NCBI RefSeq assembly: GCF_000275845.1
Contig: NW_006766885.1
Location: 1,502,604-1,566,603 of the forward strand
Direction: 5' to 3'
From: Dichomitus squalens LYAD-421 SS1
Lineage: Eukaryota > Basidiomycota > Agaricomycetes > Polyporales > Polyporaceae
DNA: 64,000 bases
Part shown: one piece after another, positions 1 to 12,063 of the stretch
Layout: each line of letters opens with the position of its first letter
Position numbering within the stretch: position 1 is the stretch's first letter
Made by a program: the position numbers and the translations under genes
The notes under the pieces: generated by a model
The model's input: only the letters and a program-made list of their open reading frames with translations
The model's database searches: none
Told to the model about the DNA's origin: nothing

Positions 1-3000
1 GTCGCGAAGACGCTAGCGCTCTGGGTGCTCGCCGCTGTTTGCCTTGCGGGAGTGGGGGTGCACGCACAACCGTCACCCGAGGTCCAGAAGCGCATCTCTG
101 CTGCTATCAAGAAGGCGGGGCAGTCCAACTCAACCGAGATCGACTATACCCAGTTTGTTAATGTCTTCATCGGCACTGACAACTTCGGCGATGTCTGGTA
201 CGCCTTCCTGTGCTCCAGGACATAGGCTTAGCTGAATGTTCTTCATGCCTTGCTTGTGGTCCCGTGAAGTCCTGGTGCGTCCGTGCCCTTTGGCATGGTG
301 CGTCACGCACATACTAGTATTGTAAATTCACGCAACTCAATCTCTCTAAAATCTGGGCTGGCACCATATTAGGTTAAGTTCTCTACGGACTTAACGGGCT
401 ACGCTCCTGCCGGTTCGTATTGTGTCCTTCTGGTTCTCTTGGGCATTCTATCCAATGCGTTGAATCATAGGCTATATCACCGATCCAACACAGAAAATCC
501 GCGGTCTCAGCCCGCTCCACGACAGCGGAACCGGTTCCTCGCTCGGTACGCACATTCAGTATACCCAGGGTCATGAATGAATATAAGCACACTGAACCCC
601 GATTGAAGGAACCTATGGAAACTTCGAAATCATGCCCATGCTGTGCCCGGGTGGCTTCAACTCCTGCAAGGTGCTCCTCGCCGACCGTGAGCGCTTCCGC
701 AAGAACAACACCGATGTGCGTCTTCCAGAAGCGGCCCTTCTTACGAGCCTTGCAGACTGACCCTTCCTTGTCTGCATGATGTAGGATGCCTACCCTGGCT
801 ACTTCTCCCAGACCCTCGACAATGACATCAAGATGGAGGCAACTTCCACCCGTCGCGCAGGTCTTGAGCGGTTCACCTTCCCCAAGGGCTCGGGGAAGCC
901 GTACTTCGCGCTCGACCTCGCGAATGACCTCCCCGCATCATACGTGGGCGGCTCTATGAACATCGATCCTGAGCAGGGTAGGATCATCATTGGCGGACAC
1001 TGGGGCTCCAGTTTCGGCCCTGGTATCTACAGCTATCAGGCCTTCGCTTGCTACGATATTCTCGATGGCGGAAAGCAGAAACTGAGCGAATACGGCGTCT
1101 GGACTGGAATGTCGGAGTATGTACATTGGTTCGTGTCGCTGGGGCTATGACGCTGACGCAGGTCCCTTGTTCTGTCCAGTGAGCTTTTCGATGCGAAGGG
1201 CCTCGGCAAGACATCCCTCAATCTCACCCGCAACCTTATCGGCGGTGTCTACGAGTCCGGAGCGCTCTTCTCGTATGAAGGCGAACCGACCGAGATCAAC
1301 ATCCGCGTCGGCGTCTCCTTCGTCTCCGTCGACCAAGCCTGCGCAAACGCCGAGAGCGAAGTCGGCACCTCCTCCTTCGAGGAGATCGTCGCCCAATCCC
1401 AAGCACTCTGGAACGAGAAGCTGAGCAAGATCGAGATCGACATCAAGAACACCCCAGCGAACGTCACCGAGCTGCTCTACTCGTCCCTCTACCGCGGGTC
1501 GCTCACGCCAAACAACGCGACGGGCGAGACGCAGGGAGCGTTCGCGGGCACGACCCACCCGTACTTTGACTCGCTTTACTGCAGCTGGGACACGTTCCGC
1601 ACGTTCTACCCGCTCATGTCGCTCCACTCCCCAGTCGAGTTCGCAGAGATCGTCGACAATTACATCGACGGCTGGCGCAAGCTCGGGTGGATGCCCGAGT
1701 GCCGCGCGAACAACCTGCCCGGGTGGACGCAAGGTGGCTCGAGCGCTGACCCCATCGTTGGGCAGTTCGCGATGCTCTACCACAACGAGGCTTCTGCGCT
1801 CGGGATCGATCTGGACGAGCTGTATTCGGCGATGCTGGCTGATGCTGAGATCAACCCGCCCGAGTGGAATACGCTTGGCCGGCAGGTGAACGTGTACAAG
1901 CAGTACGGCTACGTCCCATTCGGTGTGTTGGACACTCAGAGCGTCGGCCGTCAGACCCGCGAAGGCAGTCGTACCCTTGAGGTATGGCCTTCTAGTCCTG
2001 TCTTCGTCGAGATTAGCAAAACTGACTTAATCGATAGTACGCCTTTGAGGACTTTGCTCTTCGCCAGGTCGCCCTACTCCTGAACAAGACTGACGATGTT
2101 GCCAAGTACACCAACCGTTCACTTGTACGTCCGCTACCAGCGATCTAGCATCAATCAGCGCTGACAGGGAATCTGCAGTTCTATCGCAACGTGTGGGACC
2201 CCAAAGTTGAGAGCGACGGATTCAAGGGCTTCGCTCAGAAGCGGTGGCCGAACGGCACGTTCGCCTTCACCGATCCCGTCGACTGCTCACCGAACGACAG
2301 TGACGACTCTCGCGAGTGCTCGCTCCAGGGTGACAACGTCGTCGGCTTTTATGAGTCCTCGTCCTGGGAGTACTCATGGTTCGCACCTCACGACACCGCG
2401 CACCTCATCGAGCTCATGGGCGGAAACGTGTGTTTTGTCGCTCCTTCAGCTTGGGTATGAGAAACTGATTTCTTACATCTGCCCTGCAGAGCACGTTCGT
2501 AAAGCGTCTGGACCATTTCTTCAACGCGGGCTACTACTTGGCCGGCAACGAGCCCTCCTTCCAGACCCCGATCGGCTACCACTACGCCAACCACCCCACC
2601 AACTCTGTCGACCGCGTTCGCGAGGTCGTATTCACCAACTTCGACATCAGTACGTATTCCTCCCTCCTCCTCTTCTAGTCTATCCCTCTCGTCAGTGGCG
2701 CTGACGCAGTCCTCTTTCAGCCCCCGCTGGCCTGCCAGGGAACGACGACCAAGCGGCGATGGGCACGCTGCTCGTCTTCCACCTCCTCGGGCTCTACCCC
2801 GTTCCCTCCACCTCGCAGTTCCTCGTCCTCTCGCCCTTCACGCCCAAGTACACTATCCACAACTCGTTCCTGAACGTGAGCACGACGGTCACCGTCGCCG
2901 GCTTCAACGCGACCTCGGTCCAGCAGACGATCCCCGAGGGCGCGGCGGCGTACGTCAAGAGCGTCACGTTCAACAACGTCACCTCCCCCAATAGGTGCCA

Positions 3001-3136
3001 TCTGGACTTCTACGACGTCTTCCGTGTCGGTGGGGAGCTCGTCATCGAGGTCACCGCGGACAAGGCCTCGGTCGATGATTGCGGGGCGGGTCTGCCGGAG
3101 TCGGTGTCAACTGGCGGTTTCGCAGCCGCTCGGTAG
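1..3136 (+). CDS. Glycoside hydrolase family 92 alpha-mannosidase, secreted (5' end off the window)
   Basis: Predicted exo-acting alpha-mannosidase (GH92, typically alpha-1,2) that trims mannose from glycoproteins or cell-wall mannan outside the cell. Eleven exons join in frame: 1-197, 270-297, 373-412, 471-545, 609-715, 785-1116, 1180-1981, 2038-2124, 2179-2427, 2490-2649, 2721-3136. They give about 830 residues, usual for the family. The protein opens with a hydrophobic signal peptide ending near VHAQ, so the start codon lies only a few bases left of base 1. Family motifs follow in order: FVNVFIGTDNFGDV, CPGASVPFGM, the APAGY and GLSPLHDSGTG blocks, GHWGSSFGPG and SLYCSWDTFRTFYPL. Late in the protein are YESSSWEYSW, which carries the expected catalytic acid glutamate, and LPGNDDQAAMG, with the expected aspartate pair; these catalytic roles come from family knowledge. 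Only the substrate linkage is uncertain. Confidence 0.93.
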
Positions 3137-3401
3137 ATGTCCTGTACACTGTCAGGATGGACTTGGTAGCAGTGTAGAAACTTCGACTGCACAAAATAGA
3201 GTCATGGAACTCAAAGAGCGGAACGGAACATGTCGCAGATGTACGAGCAAGTCACAAGCAACGTCAAGATAGCATTAGCTCATAGCAAAATCGTACAGAG
3301 GGTGATAGACTGGAAATACTACACAATCTGGGTTCCGATACACAAGGGCGTAGTGGGAAAACATGAGCCAACCAAGCAGAGCAAGACGGGGAAGCGTGAG
3401 A

Positions 3402-5592
3402 TCATGAGGACGTCGATGGGCCAGCCATGGTCAGGTTTGGATTTGACGGAGGGTTGACGATGAGGACCCCAGGATTGCTGGGGTCTGTGTGGACGTCGAG
3501 GTGGTAGCTACAAACGCGAAACAGTGAGTGGAAGAGACATACGAATCCACAACCTCGGAACGGAACATACTCGGACATGGCGCCAATGATAGCAAGCTTG
3601 AGCGCAGGGATGCCGTTTCTCGAGTGGTTCCCGCGACCAGTGATGATGCGCAACTCGGGCGTATTGGTGACTATGGCGTCGTACAAGGCCTGCTCGACCT
3701 TCTCCAACGCCTCTGCCACCTTGAGTCTGTGCACGTCAATAGTCTGCGGCTCAGGTCTGAGGTTGTGAGCTACACGCAAAAGTCAGCTCTCTACCTCGAG
3801 AGTCCCGCCCAGCCGAAAGAGGATGCAGCGTACCCCGATAGAACCTCCTCGCCGCCTTCGCGTGCAGCTCCCTCGTCTCCTTCTCCGCCCTGTCCATCTC
3901 ATGCTTCAGCCTGAACGCCGTCCAATTCTCTCGGTTCCGCCTCGCCTCCTCGTACTCCCTCTTGAGCCGCGACCGCCGCTTGTCCGCCTCGTCCGCCACA
4001 CTCCTCAACGACTCCGCACGCTGCAGCAACCGCTGGCGGTCCGCCGCGTTCGAGATCACGCTCGCCGCCGGGGTGTTCTCCCCCGACTCGTCCTCCTCCT
4101 GTTGCCCCGGGGTCTGCTCGTACGCCGGGGGCGGCTCGGACGCGCTCATCCGACTCCCGCCACCCAGCCCCAGATCAGACGTCAGGACGGGGGCAACTTG
4201 AGGCTCCGGCATGGACATGCGGATCGGGAGCGGTCTTTTCTCGTCCTCGGGGCTCGGACTGGGGAGGTACTCCACAGGCACTACCACGCCCGGACTCGGC
4301 TGGGGGGTAGGGATGTCAGGGAGCAGACCAGGGTGAAGGAGCGACGCTGTTACTTGCTCAGCATCATCGGCGTCGCGCGCGTGCAGGCGGACTGGAATGG
4401 GCAGCGGGGTCGCCGTCGCGTCTGACCCTCCGGTGATAGTGCTCGATCCTTGGGAAGGGAGGTCGCCATGCGGCCGTTCGGGCGTCGTGAGGCCCGAGTT
4501 GGGGAGCGGGGGGCTGAAGATGTTGACGTTGGGCGTTGTGAGGCCTGAACGTCCGCTCAGGGGAGATCCGATGCTACGTTCGTCGTCGGACAGGACGGGT
4601 CGGATGGGGTTGATTTGCTCGATGTTGTCGGGTATCGCAGGGATAGCGGAAGCGGAGGGAATGGAGACGTACTCCAGCTCGGGGGATGGTGGCCGAATGG
4701 GAGGCGGGGTAGGCGCAGCAGAAGACGTGGTCAGGATTGGACGGGGGAAACGTGCGACCGGAGGGGGGATGATGTGGGCTGGGGGAGAAGCGACGGAGGA
4801 GGGAGGGGAAAGCACAGAAGCAATACTTTGGGTCGCAGAGTTACCCGAGGGTCGTCGTACAAGCTCGCCTCGCGCAAGGGGTCGTGTTTGAGAGACAAGA
4901 GGTTCTGAGAATGTAACAGAAGGCGTGCGGGAACTAGAGGATCTTGAGGTGACAGAGCCATCCCGCTGGGACGTGCTTGAGTTGTCGCGCGAGATTGGAG
5001 GCGGGCGCGGCACGTCGGTATCGGTCTCTGAAGCAGAGAACGATCCAGGCACACGTAGAGCGGGACGGCGAACAGGACCAGGGGTTGCTGAGCGCGGGGG
5101 CCCCGAGACATCCGTAGGGGAGCGGGCCTGGGTACCTGGACTGCGCGCCGTGGACGTCGTGGATGTCGTGGCGGGAATCTGGAAGAACTGAACGCGCGAC
5201 GGGGTGGCAGAGGACGAGCTCCTGCGCGACGAGGAGAACTGGCGCAAGAGGGGGTAAATGACGGTATAACGCACCGCGCGAGTGAGTCTTCGGAAACGGC
5301 GGTCGGCGTAAAGGTCGACCGCGACATCGGTGAGTACCATCCCCATCAGTGTCCACAAGACCACAATGATGAGACGCATCCAGCTGTTCGTCCATAGCAA
5401 GTCCACGAGTAGCCTGAAGCCATAAGCGATGTAGGGGTCGAGCGAGGAAGGGTATTTTGTGATAAAGTGACGCAGAACGGCGCCTTCCCAGAGGCCGACG
5501 AGGGAGCCATTGACGCGATGGTTATGATGCGTCACGACGTCGATGAGTGCGCGCAGCCCAAGACCTACGCCGATGGCGACGAGATTGTCCAT
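3402..5592 (-). CDS. Membrane-anchored DUF1771/Smr-domain protein
   Basis: Exons 5592-3834, 3769-3571 and 3507-3402 join to 687 residues. The first ~110 residues hold hydrophobic segments (around LVAIGVGLGLRALIDVV and MRLIIVVLWTLMGMVL), which suggests membrane attachment. Residues ~150-520 are a long Ser/Pro/Thr-rich, probably disordered linker. A charged helix near the end of exon 1 (EYEEARRNRENWTAF, then KAARRFY) matches DUF1771. Exon 2 gives an Smr domain with TIDVHRLKVAEALEKVEQAL and LRIITGRGNHSRNGIPALK. Smr domains bind or cleave nucleic acid in known families; the sequence does not show what this one does. The last intron (3508-3570) was placed so the domain ends MSDYHLDVHTDPSNPG, the usual Smr ending. 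The membrane plus Smr arrangement is the notable part. Confidence 0.85.
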
Positions 5593-5911
5593 TGGTCATG
5601 CCCGACGAGGTTGGGGCTAGCGGGGGAGGTCAGGGAGGAAACAGGAGACCGAGCGCGCACTCCGCCGACGACGTCGACGACGTGTTCCTCCTTCCCACGC
5701 AGCGTAGCGCTTTCCCACGCAGCGCGCGCACGGGCCAGTATCGCAGCTCAGTTCTTATTGTTTCGCGAGCCTCGATCATATACAGAGAAACTGCTCACCG
5801 ATGGTGAGGTAACCTAGGGATACAGCGGGTATACGGAGTGCGGTATATATACACTAGAGCTACAGCGCGCGCATAACGCGATCTTACCAGAGACCGTCGT
5901 CCACGTCCTTT
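5593..5911. promoter_or_regulatory. Intergenic: promoter side of the Smr gene, 3' flank of the F-box gene
   Basis: These 319 bases separate the start of the Smr gene from the stop of the upstream F-box gene; both are on the minus strand. A TATA-like run (GGTATATATA) lies at 5842-5851, about 250 bases above the Smr start codon, and may belong to its promoter. No coding or RNA feature was seen. Confidence 0.4.
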
Positions 5912-7727
5912 TCATGCGAGATCGAGCACCTCGACCCTCCCCGTCACGTCACCTATCGCTATCCGCCCGACCGTATCTTCCAGAGCCGTGGAAGCGATCA
6001 TGTATTTCTTCCAGAGGATCTCGTGGATGTTGCAGCGGCGCGAATAGAGGACGTCCTTGCATACCTCAAGATGCGCCGGTTGGACGTCCGCCTTCTTCTC
6101 GGTATCGTATGGACCTGGGTTCACCGTGAACCCAACAAGACATCGCGCGGGCGTCCTGGCGTGCCGCAAAGTGATGTTCCTCGTCTCGGTCCAGAATCCC
6201 TTCCCGCTGGGCCCGATGCGAAGATCGCAGCTCGAAGGCGCGACGTTAAGCACGCGCGTACATTGCGACGGAAACACGCAAGGGAGGCGGTCCATCATCC
6301 CATTATACCCCTTCGATGAATCTTCAGAAGCTTCGTTCTTCGCCTTCGGATTCGGCAACAGATCGTACTGGTGCACCGTATCGAACACGTCGTCGGAATA
6401 GCGGGACAACACAGTGACGGGATCCTTGGGCCAGTCAGGGGGGTCCTCGTCGACCACAAGGGAATTGTCGCGGAAGACGATCACTGAACTCGACGCAGGT
6501 ATGTCCATCTCAATGCACATACTCGCGGCGACGAGCGAGGCTTGGGGGATCCGGAGACCCTTCCACGAGGGGGCTAGCGTGATCTCGAATGTGCGCTGGC
6601 GGACGATAAGGAGATATCGGTTGACGGGCTTGACAGCCAGTACCAAGTTCTCCTGTTTAGTTCGCATATATCCTGGTCAGTACCCCACTTCAAACAAATA
6701 TCCCCCACTATCCACTTACCGGCAGCTCCGCTAACGACTGCTTCCCAAGCGGCTTAACTATTGTGGGCGCGCTCAGGTAGCATACATGCATCGGGTCTCC
6801 AAAGATGAGATAATCGCTATGCAGGACGTGAAGGGACATGACAACTTGGCGGTGGGCACGCAGCTCCATTCGACAATTGAACCTCCCGTGGAATTTGTCG
6901 AACGTGAATGCCCTGCACTCCACTGCACCTTGACTGCAACAAGGAGGGTCCGGTATAGCTCAGTATCGCCCCAGCCGAGCGGACGAACAGGCGGAGAGGA
7001 GTACGCACGTTATTGGGTGCGCACTGACATATGCAACGACGACTTCTGCCTTCGGGTCGTCATTCACAATCACTTGCTCAATCCTCCGTGCCGACACCCA
7101 CTCTGCAACCCGATACGCCTCGGACTCGCCTAGAGGGACCTCCCAGCACGTCAAGACGCGTCCCACGGCCGTAATTAGGTACTGCCCGTTCCGCCCGGGC
7201 AGGAAGGAGACGTGGGTGACCGCGGCCCGGTGCTCGTCCGGCAGCTCGTCGTCCATGTAGTTCACCGCGCAGAACTCGACGGCCTTTCGCGCGACCGGGT
7301 GTGCCGAGTTCCAGTTGTCGTGGAAGTGCGCAGCGTGCACCGCGCGGGCCTCGAGGTGTTCCGCCGTCAAGGCTTTGAGGTCTGTCGCGACGGCAGCGGG
7401 GATGGGGAGCCCCCTCTGGATAACATGGCGCTTCATGGCGTCGTACCAGACCCAGCGCAGCTTGCTCATGGTGAACAAGCGTTTAGACGTCTGCGGGGTG
7501 GTTGGTTAGTATGGCGAACGCGACAGAAGCGGAGGGCAGGGGCATGCCTTGCGGAGGGACAAGATATCCCGTATATCTATGAAACTGATAATTAGGAGGA
7601 GCACATCGTCCGGGAGCGAAGAGATCGAAGGTCGTTTGGTAGCGGTGGACATGATGGAGGGGATGGATAGGGAAGGAGGAGGACGAGGGGGAACAGAGGT
7701 CTTAAGGACATGTGTACTGCGTGCCAT
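5912..7727 (-). CDS. F-box domain protein
   Basis: Exons 7727-7548, 7490-7009, 6933-6720 and 6652-5912 join to 538 residues. The N-terminus has an F-box (SLPDDVLLLIISFIDIRDIL), which in known proteins binds Skp1 in an SCF ubiquitin ligase. The rest resembles the C-terminal region of mushroom F-box families with a propeller-like pattern (YLITAVGRVLTCWEVP, RVEVLDLA), but no clean WD40 repeats are seen. Target unknown. An alternative start at the internal Met near 7652 (MSTATKRP, directly before the F-box) is equally plausible. The first intron (7491-7547, 57 nt) has no usable GT donor: exon 1 ends CGCAAG followed by GCATGC, and a GC-AG junction restores SLRK-TSKRLFTMSK. It contains a TACTAAC branch-like site. 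Confidence 0.82.
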
Positions 7728-7892
7728 GCGTGAAACAAGGACTTCCTTATATGGAAGGACTCACGTGCCCGGCGTACTGACAGAAGCCCGACTACGGGTC
7801 GTTGCAGCCACCAACGCGCCTTCGTGGGCCTTGTACTGTACCTCGTACTCTGATTCCTCTCCTACCTGCGCTCTCAGTTCGGGTTTCCTCAC

Positions 7893-9276
7893 ATGGCCGC
7901 AAATCCTCCGAATCAGCCGACGCCCACTCAGCCTGCTGCAAACCCGACGACGACAAACATCATCACCGCCCTCGGCAATGCGTTCAAGTCACAGAATGGA
8001 GACCCACTTCCGGGCGAGCATATCGCCCAGCTGCTCATTGCGAACATGAGCCAGCTGGGAGAGCTCGCAAAGCAGGGAAAGCTTACGCATCAGCAAATAG
8101 CCCAGGTGCTTACCTCTTACGCTTCTCTTGTGACCGTGGTCTTGTTCGGCAATGTAGCCACGATACAATAGGACGGCCGCACATATATGATCCGCTCTCG
8201 GTAGAACGATTCCATGCTGATCGCGAAACATGCTCCAACAGCTCAAGCAGTACGCAGACAAGCATAAAGTCGCAGGTGCCGCAGGATCCACTTCCGCCAC
8301 GCCCGCTCCGGTGAGTCGTCTTCCCCCTGAACGCGTCCCAGCACGCAAGTCGGCTAAACGTACGCGTACCCGGAAGGGTGCAACACCGTCTGCCACCGCT
8401 GCATCCACCTCCGCTGCCGTGACGGCTGCGGCCACCGCTGCGAATGCGGCATTCAAGACCACGAACCCCAGCCCCTTCCTCGGTGCCTCGCCCGTCAGCG
8501 AAGGGTACCCCATCAGCCAGACTCCATCTGTGACTCAACAGGGCCCGGTACAATGGCAGCCTGCTCAGCAAGGACGGCCGTCGTTAACTGGTGGTATCCC
8601 GAGTGGCCGCATAACAGGCAAGTCGCTGTATGTTGTGGTAGATGTATGCGGGGCCTGAACGCAGGCCGGGTCTGGCCACGAACAGGTGCTCCACCACAGG
8701 TCACAAAGCCAGAAGACTCGACGGTTCTGCCGCTGGACGACAACCGGACACGACGGAAGAACACGCCTGGCGATCAGAGCATGCGGAGATCCATACAGGA
8801 CCTCGTATCCAGCATCGACCCAAACGTCAAGATCGAGCCAGACGTAGAGGATGTACGTGCCTTTCCTCCTGCTCAGAAAAATATGAAAATCTGAACGGAC
8901 ACATATCAGCTGCTTCTTGACATCGCAGATGAGTTCATCGACTCCGTGACGAACTTCGGCTGTCGACTTGCGAAGCATCGGGGAGGAGATACGCTCGAGG
9001 TCAAGGACCTGCAACTACACCTAGGTGCGCATACAACGACGTATATATGCATACATGCTCATCTCCTTGCTTCTGCAAGAACGCAACCACAACATTCGTA
9101 TACCTGGATTTGCCTCAGACGAGGCGCGAATATCGCTGTCCCAGGTCGCAATTGCCCCGGCAGCACCCACAACGACGTCTGGTAAAAAGGGCGGCGCACA
9201 GAGCACGCAGATGACGCTACGCAGCCACAGGCTCTCCCAAGTACAATTCGCAAAGAAGGAAGCCAAGCTCATGTAG
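7893..9276 (+). CDS. TAF12: TFIID subunit TAF12 (histone-fold)
   Basis: Subunit shared by TFIID and SAGA in known eukaryotes, acting in RNA polymerase II transcription. Exons 7893-8105, 8242-8617, 8686-8852, 8910-9024 and 9080-9276 sum to 1068 nt, 355 residues. The N-terminal half is Ala/Pro/Thr-rich and low complexity, with a basic patch near [10 protein letters not shown]. The C-terminal third is the TAF12 histone fold: [18 protein letters not shown], then [38 protein letters not shown] and [11 protein letters not shown]. The protein ends soon after a basic stretch, as usual. Intron 2 (8618-8685) begins CAG|GCAAGT, a standard GC-AG donor; only this join keeps the frame between the linker and the histone-fold exon. 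The start is the first ATG in frame. Confidence 0.93.
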
Positions 9277-9452
9277 ATGTCCACACGCACGCCCTGTCGC
9301 TGAGTGCTATCTGGTAATGCCCGTGTATTCTGTCTCTGTCATGTAATGCTATGCTCTACTTGTACCATAGATTCTGGATTCCAAAGGACACTCCAGGGTG
9401 ATCGCTTGCGATACGACATCCCCACATCCCTCATCTCCTCGTCCTTCCTCTA

Positions 9453-11105
9453 TCAAGACCTAGGAACCGGCGCGAGCCTCCTGTTCTTGGTAACCATCTT
9501 GCTCGCACCCTTCACCGCTGAGTTCGTGTTCGGCACGACGGCCGCATTCTTGACCGCCTTGCTCGCGCTAGAAACGCTCTTCTTTCCCCCGGTCGCCGTG
9601 CCGCCCCCAGTCATTACATCCGAGTTCCCAGTGATCTTCTGCGCGTTCCCGGCGAGCTTCTTCGCCTTCATGGACGCCTTGTCCGCCTTCTGCGTCGCAG
9701 TCTGCACCCTGTCGACGTCCTCCGAAGCGTCCGAGGTCGCAGGGCTGAGCGCGGCGAGCGACGGGGTGGCCGGGGGTACAGGAGGGCGGTTGCTGTCCAA
9801 GTTGATGAGGCCGACGTGCTTCTTCTGCTCGTACTCATACGCCGTGAGCGGGTCCGAGAGGTTCACATTGTTGTTCTGCGCAGGGGGCAGGAGCGCGTCC
9901 GTGTTGAGCTCGAAGATGTGGCGGGGCAGGAACGCCTTCGTAGCCTGAGAGAGTTCTTGGACGGGTTCCTTCGCCCGCGCGACGTTATGGAGAGCGGCGG
10001 CACTGGCGCCAGCGTTGGTGAGGTACCGAGTGGGCTCGAGGAGACGGCGGTGATGGTTGGGCGCGACGGCCCCCATATTCTGCTGCACGTCGGGGACTGC
10101 TGAGCCGGCCTTGTTAAGCTGTTTGGCGTTCGGAATCGCCGAGTCCGCCTTGTTGACCTGCGGGAAGGTCGGGAAAGCAGAGCCTGCTTTGTCGACCTTG
10201 GGGATGGTAGAGTCTACTTTGTTGACCTTGGGGACGTTGGAGTCTACTTTGTCGACCTTGGGGACGCCGGTGTCTGCTTTATCGACCTTGGGAACGGTGG
10301 AATCCACTTTGTTGACCTTGGGGAGCGTCGAACCTGACTTGTCGACCTGGGAAACGTTCGGGAGCGTCGAGCCCGCCTTGTCGACCTGAGGGACCGCTTG
10401 CATCGCAGGTGCTGCCGGGGCAGCCGCCGCCGTCTCGTCAGGCTTGAGGAAAGCCGCCCCGAGGGCCTGGTGGAAGATGTTGGACGTGTTGTACCTCGCA
10501 GCGCCGAAATCCTGGAGACCGCTCGCCGCGACCCGGAACGGCGGCGACATGTCGGGCTTGAGAGGGAGGTTGTTCGCATCCAGCTTGTTCGGCTTCGACG
10601 TGCCGAGACCGTTCGCGCCGGCGAGGAGCCCCGTCGGGGAGGGAGCGGGAGGAGTGGAGTCGGGCATGTCGGCGGCGAAGCGCCAGTCAGCTGGGGGCTG
10701 GCCACGTCGGGAGTGTGGAGCGTTGGTCGGGGCGGGGGTAGCAGCAGACGGGACGGCCTCGATGGCCTCGATGGGCACTATGGTCTGGAAGGCTGCTGCC
10801 GGGTTCACGCCATAGTCGGCCTCGCGGAAGTTGGCGTTGCGGGGGAGGCGGAGGAGATGGTCGGTGCGAAGGGTTTGGATGGGGCGGGACACGTCTTCGG
10901 GGGTCGGCGTCCGCTTCAGGGGCACTGGAAGTCCACCGAGCCCTTCGCCAAAGATATTGGGCACCTCGGAGGGCCCGAGGACTGCAAGTGTCATCTCACC
11001 AACGGCGGGCAGGGCGTTGAAAGCAGTCTTCATCTCTATAGGGGCGGCGGAGGCTGAGACGATGAGCGCGGCGGCGCACATGGACAGAAGAGCGGGAGCT
11101 ATCAT
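9453..11105 (-). CDS. Secreted protein with decapeptide repeats, function unknown
   Basis: A single uninterrupted frame of 550 residues, not recognised as any family. It starts with a clear signal peptide (ALLSMCAAALIVSASAAPIE). Residues ~237-340 (about 10090-10395) hold around nine copies of a ten-residue unit close to NKVDSTVPKV / DKAGSAIPKV. The DNA repeats with a 30-base period, although codons vary between copies. The flanks are Ala/Pro-rich, and the C-terminus is basic (KMVTKNRRLAPVPRS). There are no cysteine-rich domain, GPI signal or catalytic motif. It may be a structural or cell-wall protein, or an effector-like secreted protein; that is inference. The gene is convergent with TAF12 (176 bases between stops) and divergent from PRM1. 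Confidence 0.72.
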   Translation of the reverse strand: MIAPALLSMCAAALIVSASAAPIEMKTAFNALPAVGEMTLAVLGPSEVPNIFGEGLGGLPVPLKRTPTPEDVSRPIQTLRTDHLLRLPRNANFREADYGVNPAAAFQTIVPIEAIEAVPSAATPAPTNAPHSRRGQPPADWRFAADMPDSTPPAPSPTGLLAGANGLGTSKPNKLDANNLPLKPDMSPPFRVAASGLQDFGAARYNTSNIFHQALGAAFLKPDETAAAAPAAPAMQAVPQVDKAGSTLPNVSQVDKSGSTLPKVNKVDSTVPKVDKADTGVPKVDKVDSNVPKVNKVDSTIPKVDKAGSAFPTFPQVNKADSAIPNAKQLNKAGSAVPDVQQNMGAVAPNHHRRLLEPTRYLTNAGASAAALHNVARAKEPVQELSQATKAFLPRHIFELNTDALLPPAQNNNVNLSDPLTAYEYEQKKHVGLINLDSNRPPVPPATPSLAALSPATSDASEDVDRVQTATQKADKASMKAKKLAGNAQKITGNSDVMTGGGTATGGKKSVSSASKAVKNAAVVPNTNSAVKGASKMVTKNRRLAPVPRS

Positions 11106-12063
11106 GACGAAGAGACAGGATGAAACGAGCGTAGGATGTCGTGCAGATCGTGAGGCCTTGCGGGCGTGGGGTAGAGCTGTGGCGGGGGTGTGGTCGTCGT
11201 CGCAGGGAAAGCTGGTGCTGGATGAGAGATGGCGGCTCGCGCGTGTTTATATGGCAGGGGAGGGTCAGGAAGAGTGTCAGCCGTAGGAGGTTGACTCTGG
11301 AGGTTGAGTTCTGTCAGCCCTCCCCCGATCGCTGCCTTGTCGGCCAGCTCTTCGGCATCTCCCCACACCGCAGCGCGACCGTTCTACTACAACTGCTATG
11401 TGCGCACTTGTGCACTGCATAGCAGAGAACGCCCCGAGGTCATGCTTAGTTGGCATTAGAGGGCTCTGGAGGGGTGGGCATGAGCGAAGTCTGAGATTCA
11501 CATTCCTATGTCTTCACCGAATGCGGGACTCACCAAATGTCTCCATCCCAGCACCGCCCGCAACGTGCACGTTGTGTAGCGAACTGCATTAGCTTACCAA
11601 CGATGAGAATAGTTAGTGTTGTCTATAGGCCTAGGTAACCTAAGGCTGGATTAATGTGTGTATGCATGCTGCCTGCTGAGTCTACCTCGCCACGACGCTC
11701 TCTCACCAGCGATATTCCACCTCTGGCACTTCTGGACACCCGGACTTGCTCCTGCTGATAGCAGAGATTGAGGGAACACGTAACAGAAGAGGCGGATCAA
11801 TGTCCACATGTTGCGGCAAGTATGTAGTGAGCGCCGGCGCTTGCTCGCACCGCTGTCCATATCTGGGCTGTCTATTGTGTTGAAGAACAATGGGCACAGG
11901 TCTCCGACCGAACACAATGACCGCACACACTCTCAAAAGCATGCGCGGCTCGGAAACATCACCTGCGTCTCCTCCGGGACATATCCCCTCATTTCTCTTG
12001 CACGTCCGTCGACGACCCCCATAGACTTTCACCACTTAGTCGCCGGTCGACCCCTCCTCACCG
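11106..12063. promoter_or_regulatory. Divergent intergenic region between the secreted repeat protein and PRM1
   Basis: These 958 bases lie between two outward-facing genes, so they should hold both promoters. A TATA-like stretch (GTTTATATGG) lies at 11245-11254, about 145 bases above the repeat-protein start. No convincing coding or RNA gene was seen. Confidence 0.4.

Noticed and set aside
1145..1783. Minus-strand frame (212 codons) opposite the GH92 gene
   Set aside because: Shadow of the GH92 exon, low complexity, no motif.
10090..10395. 30-base tandem units considered as a CRISPR array or minisatellite
   Set aside because: The units are contiguous, without spacers, lie in frame inside a secreted protein and vary mainly at the DNA level; this is a peptide repeat in a eukaryotic gene.
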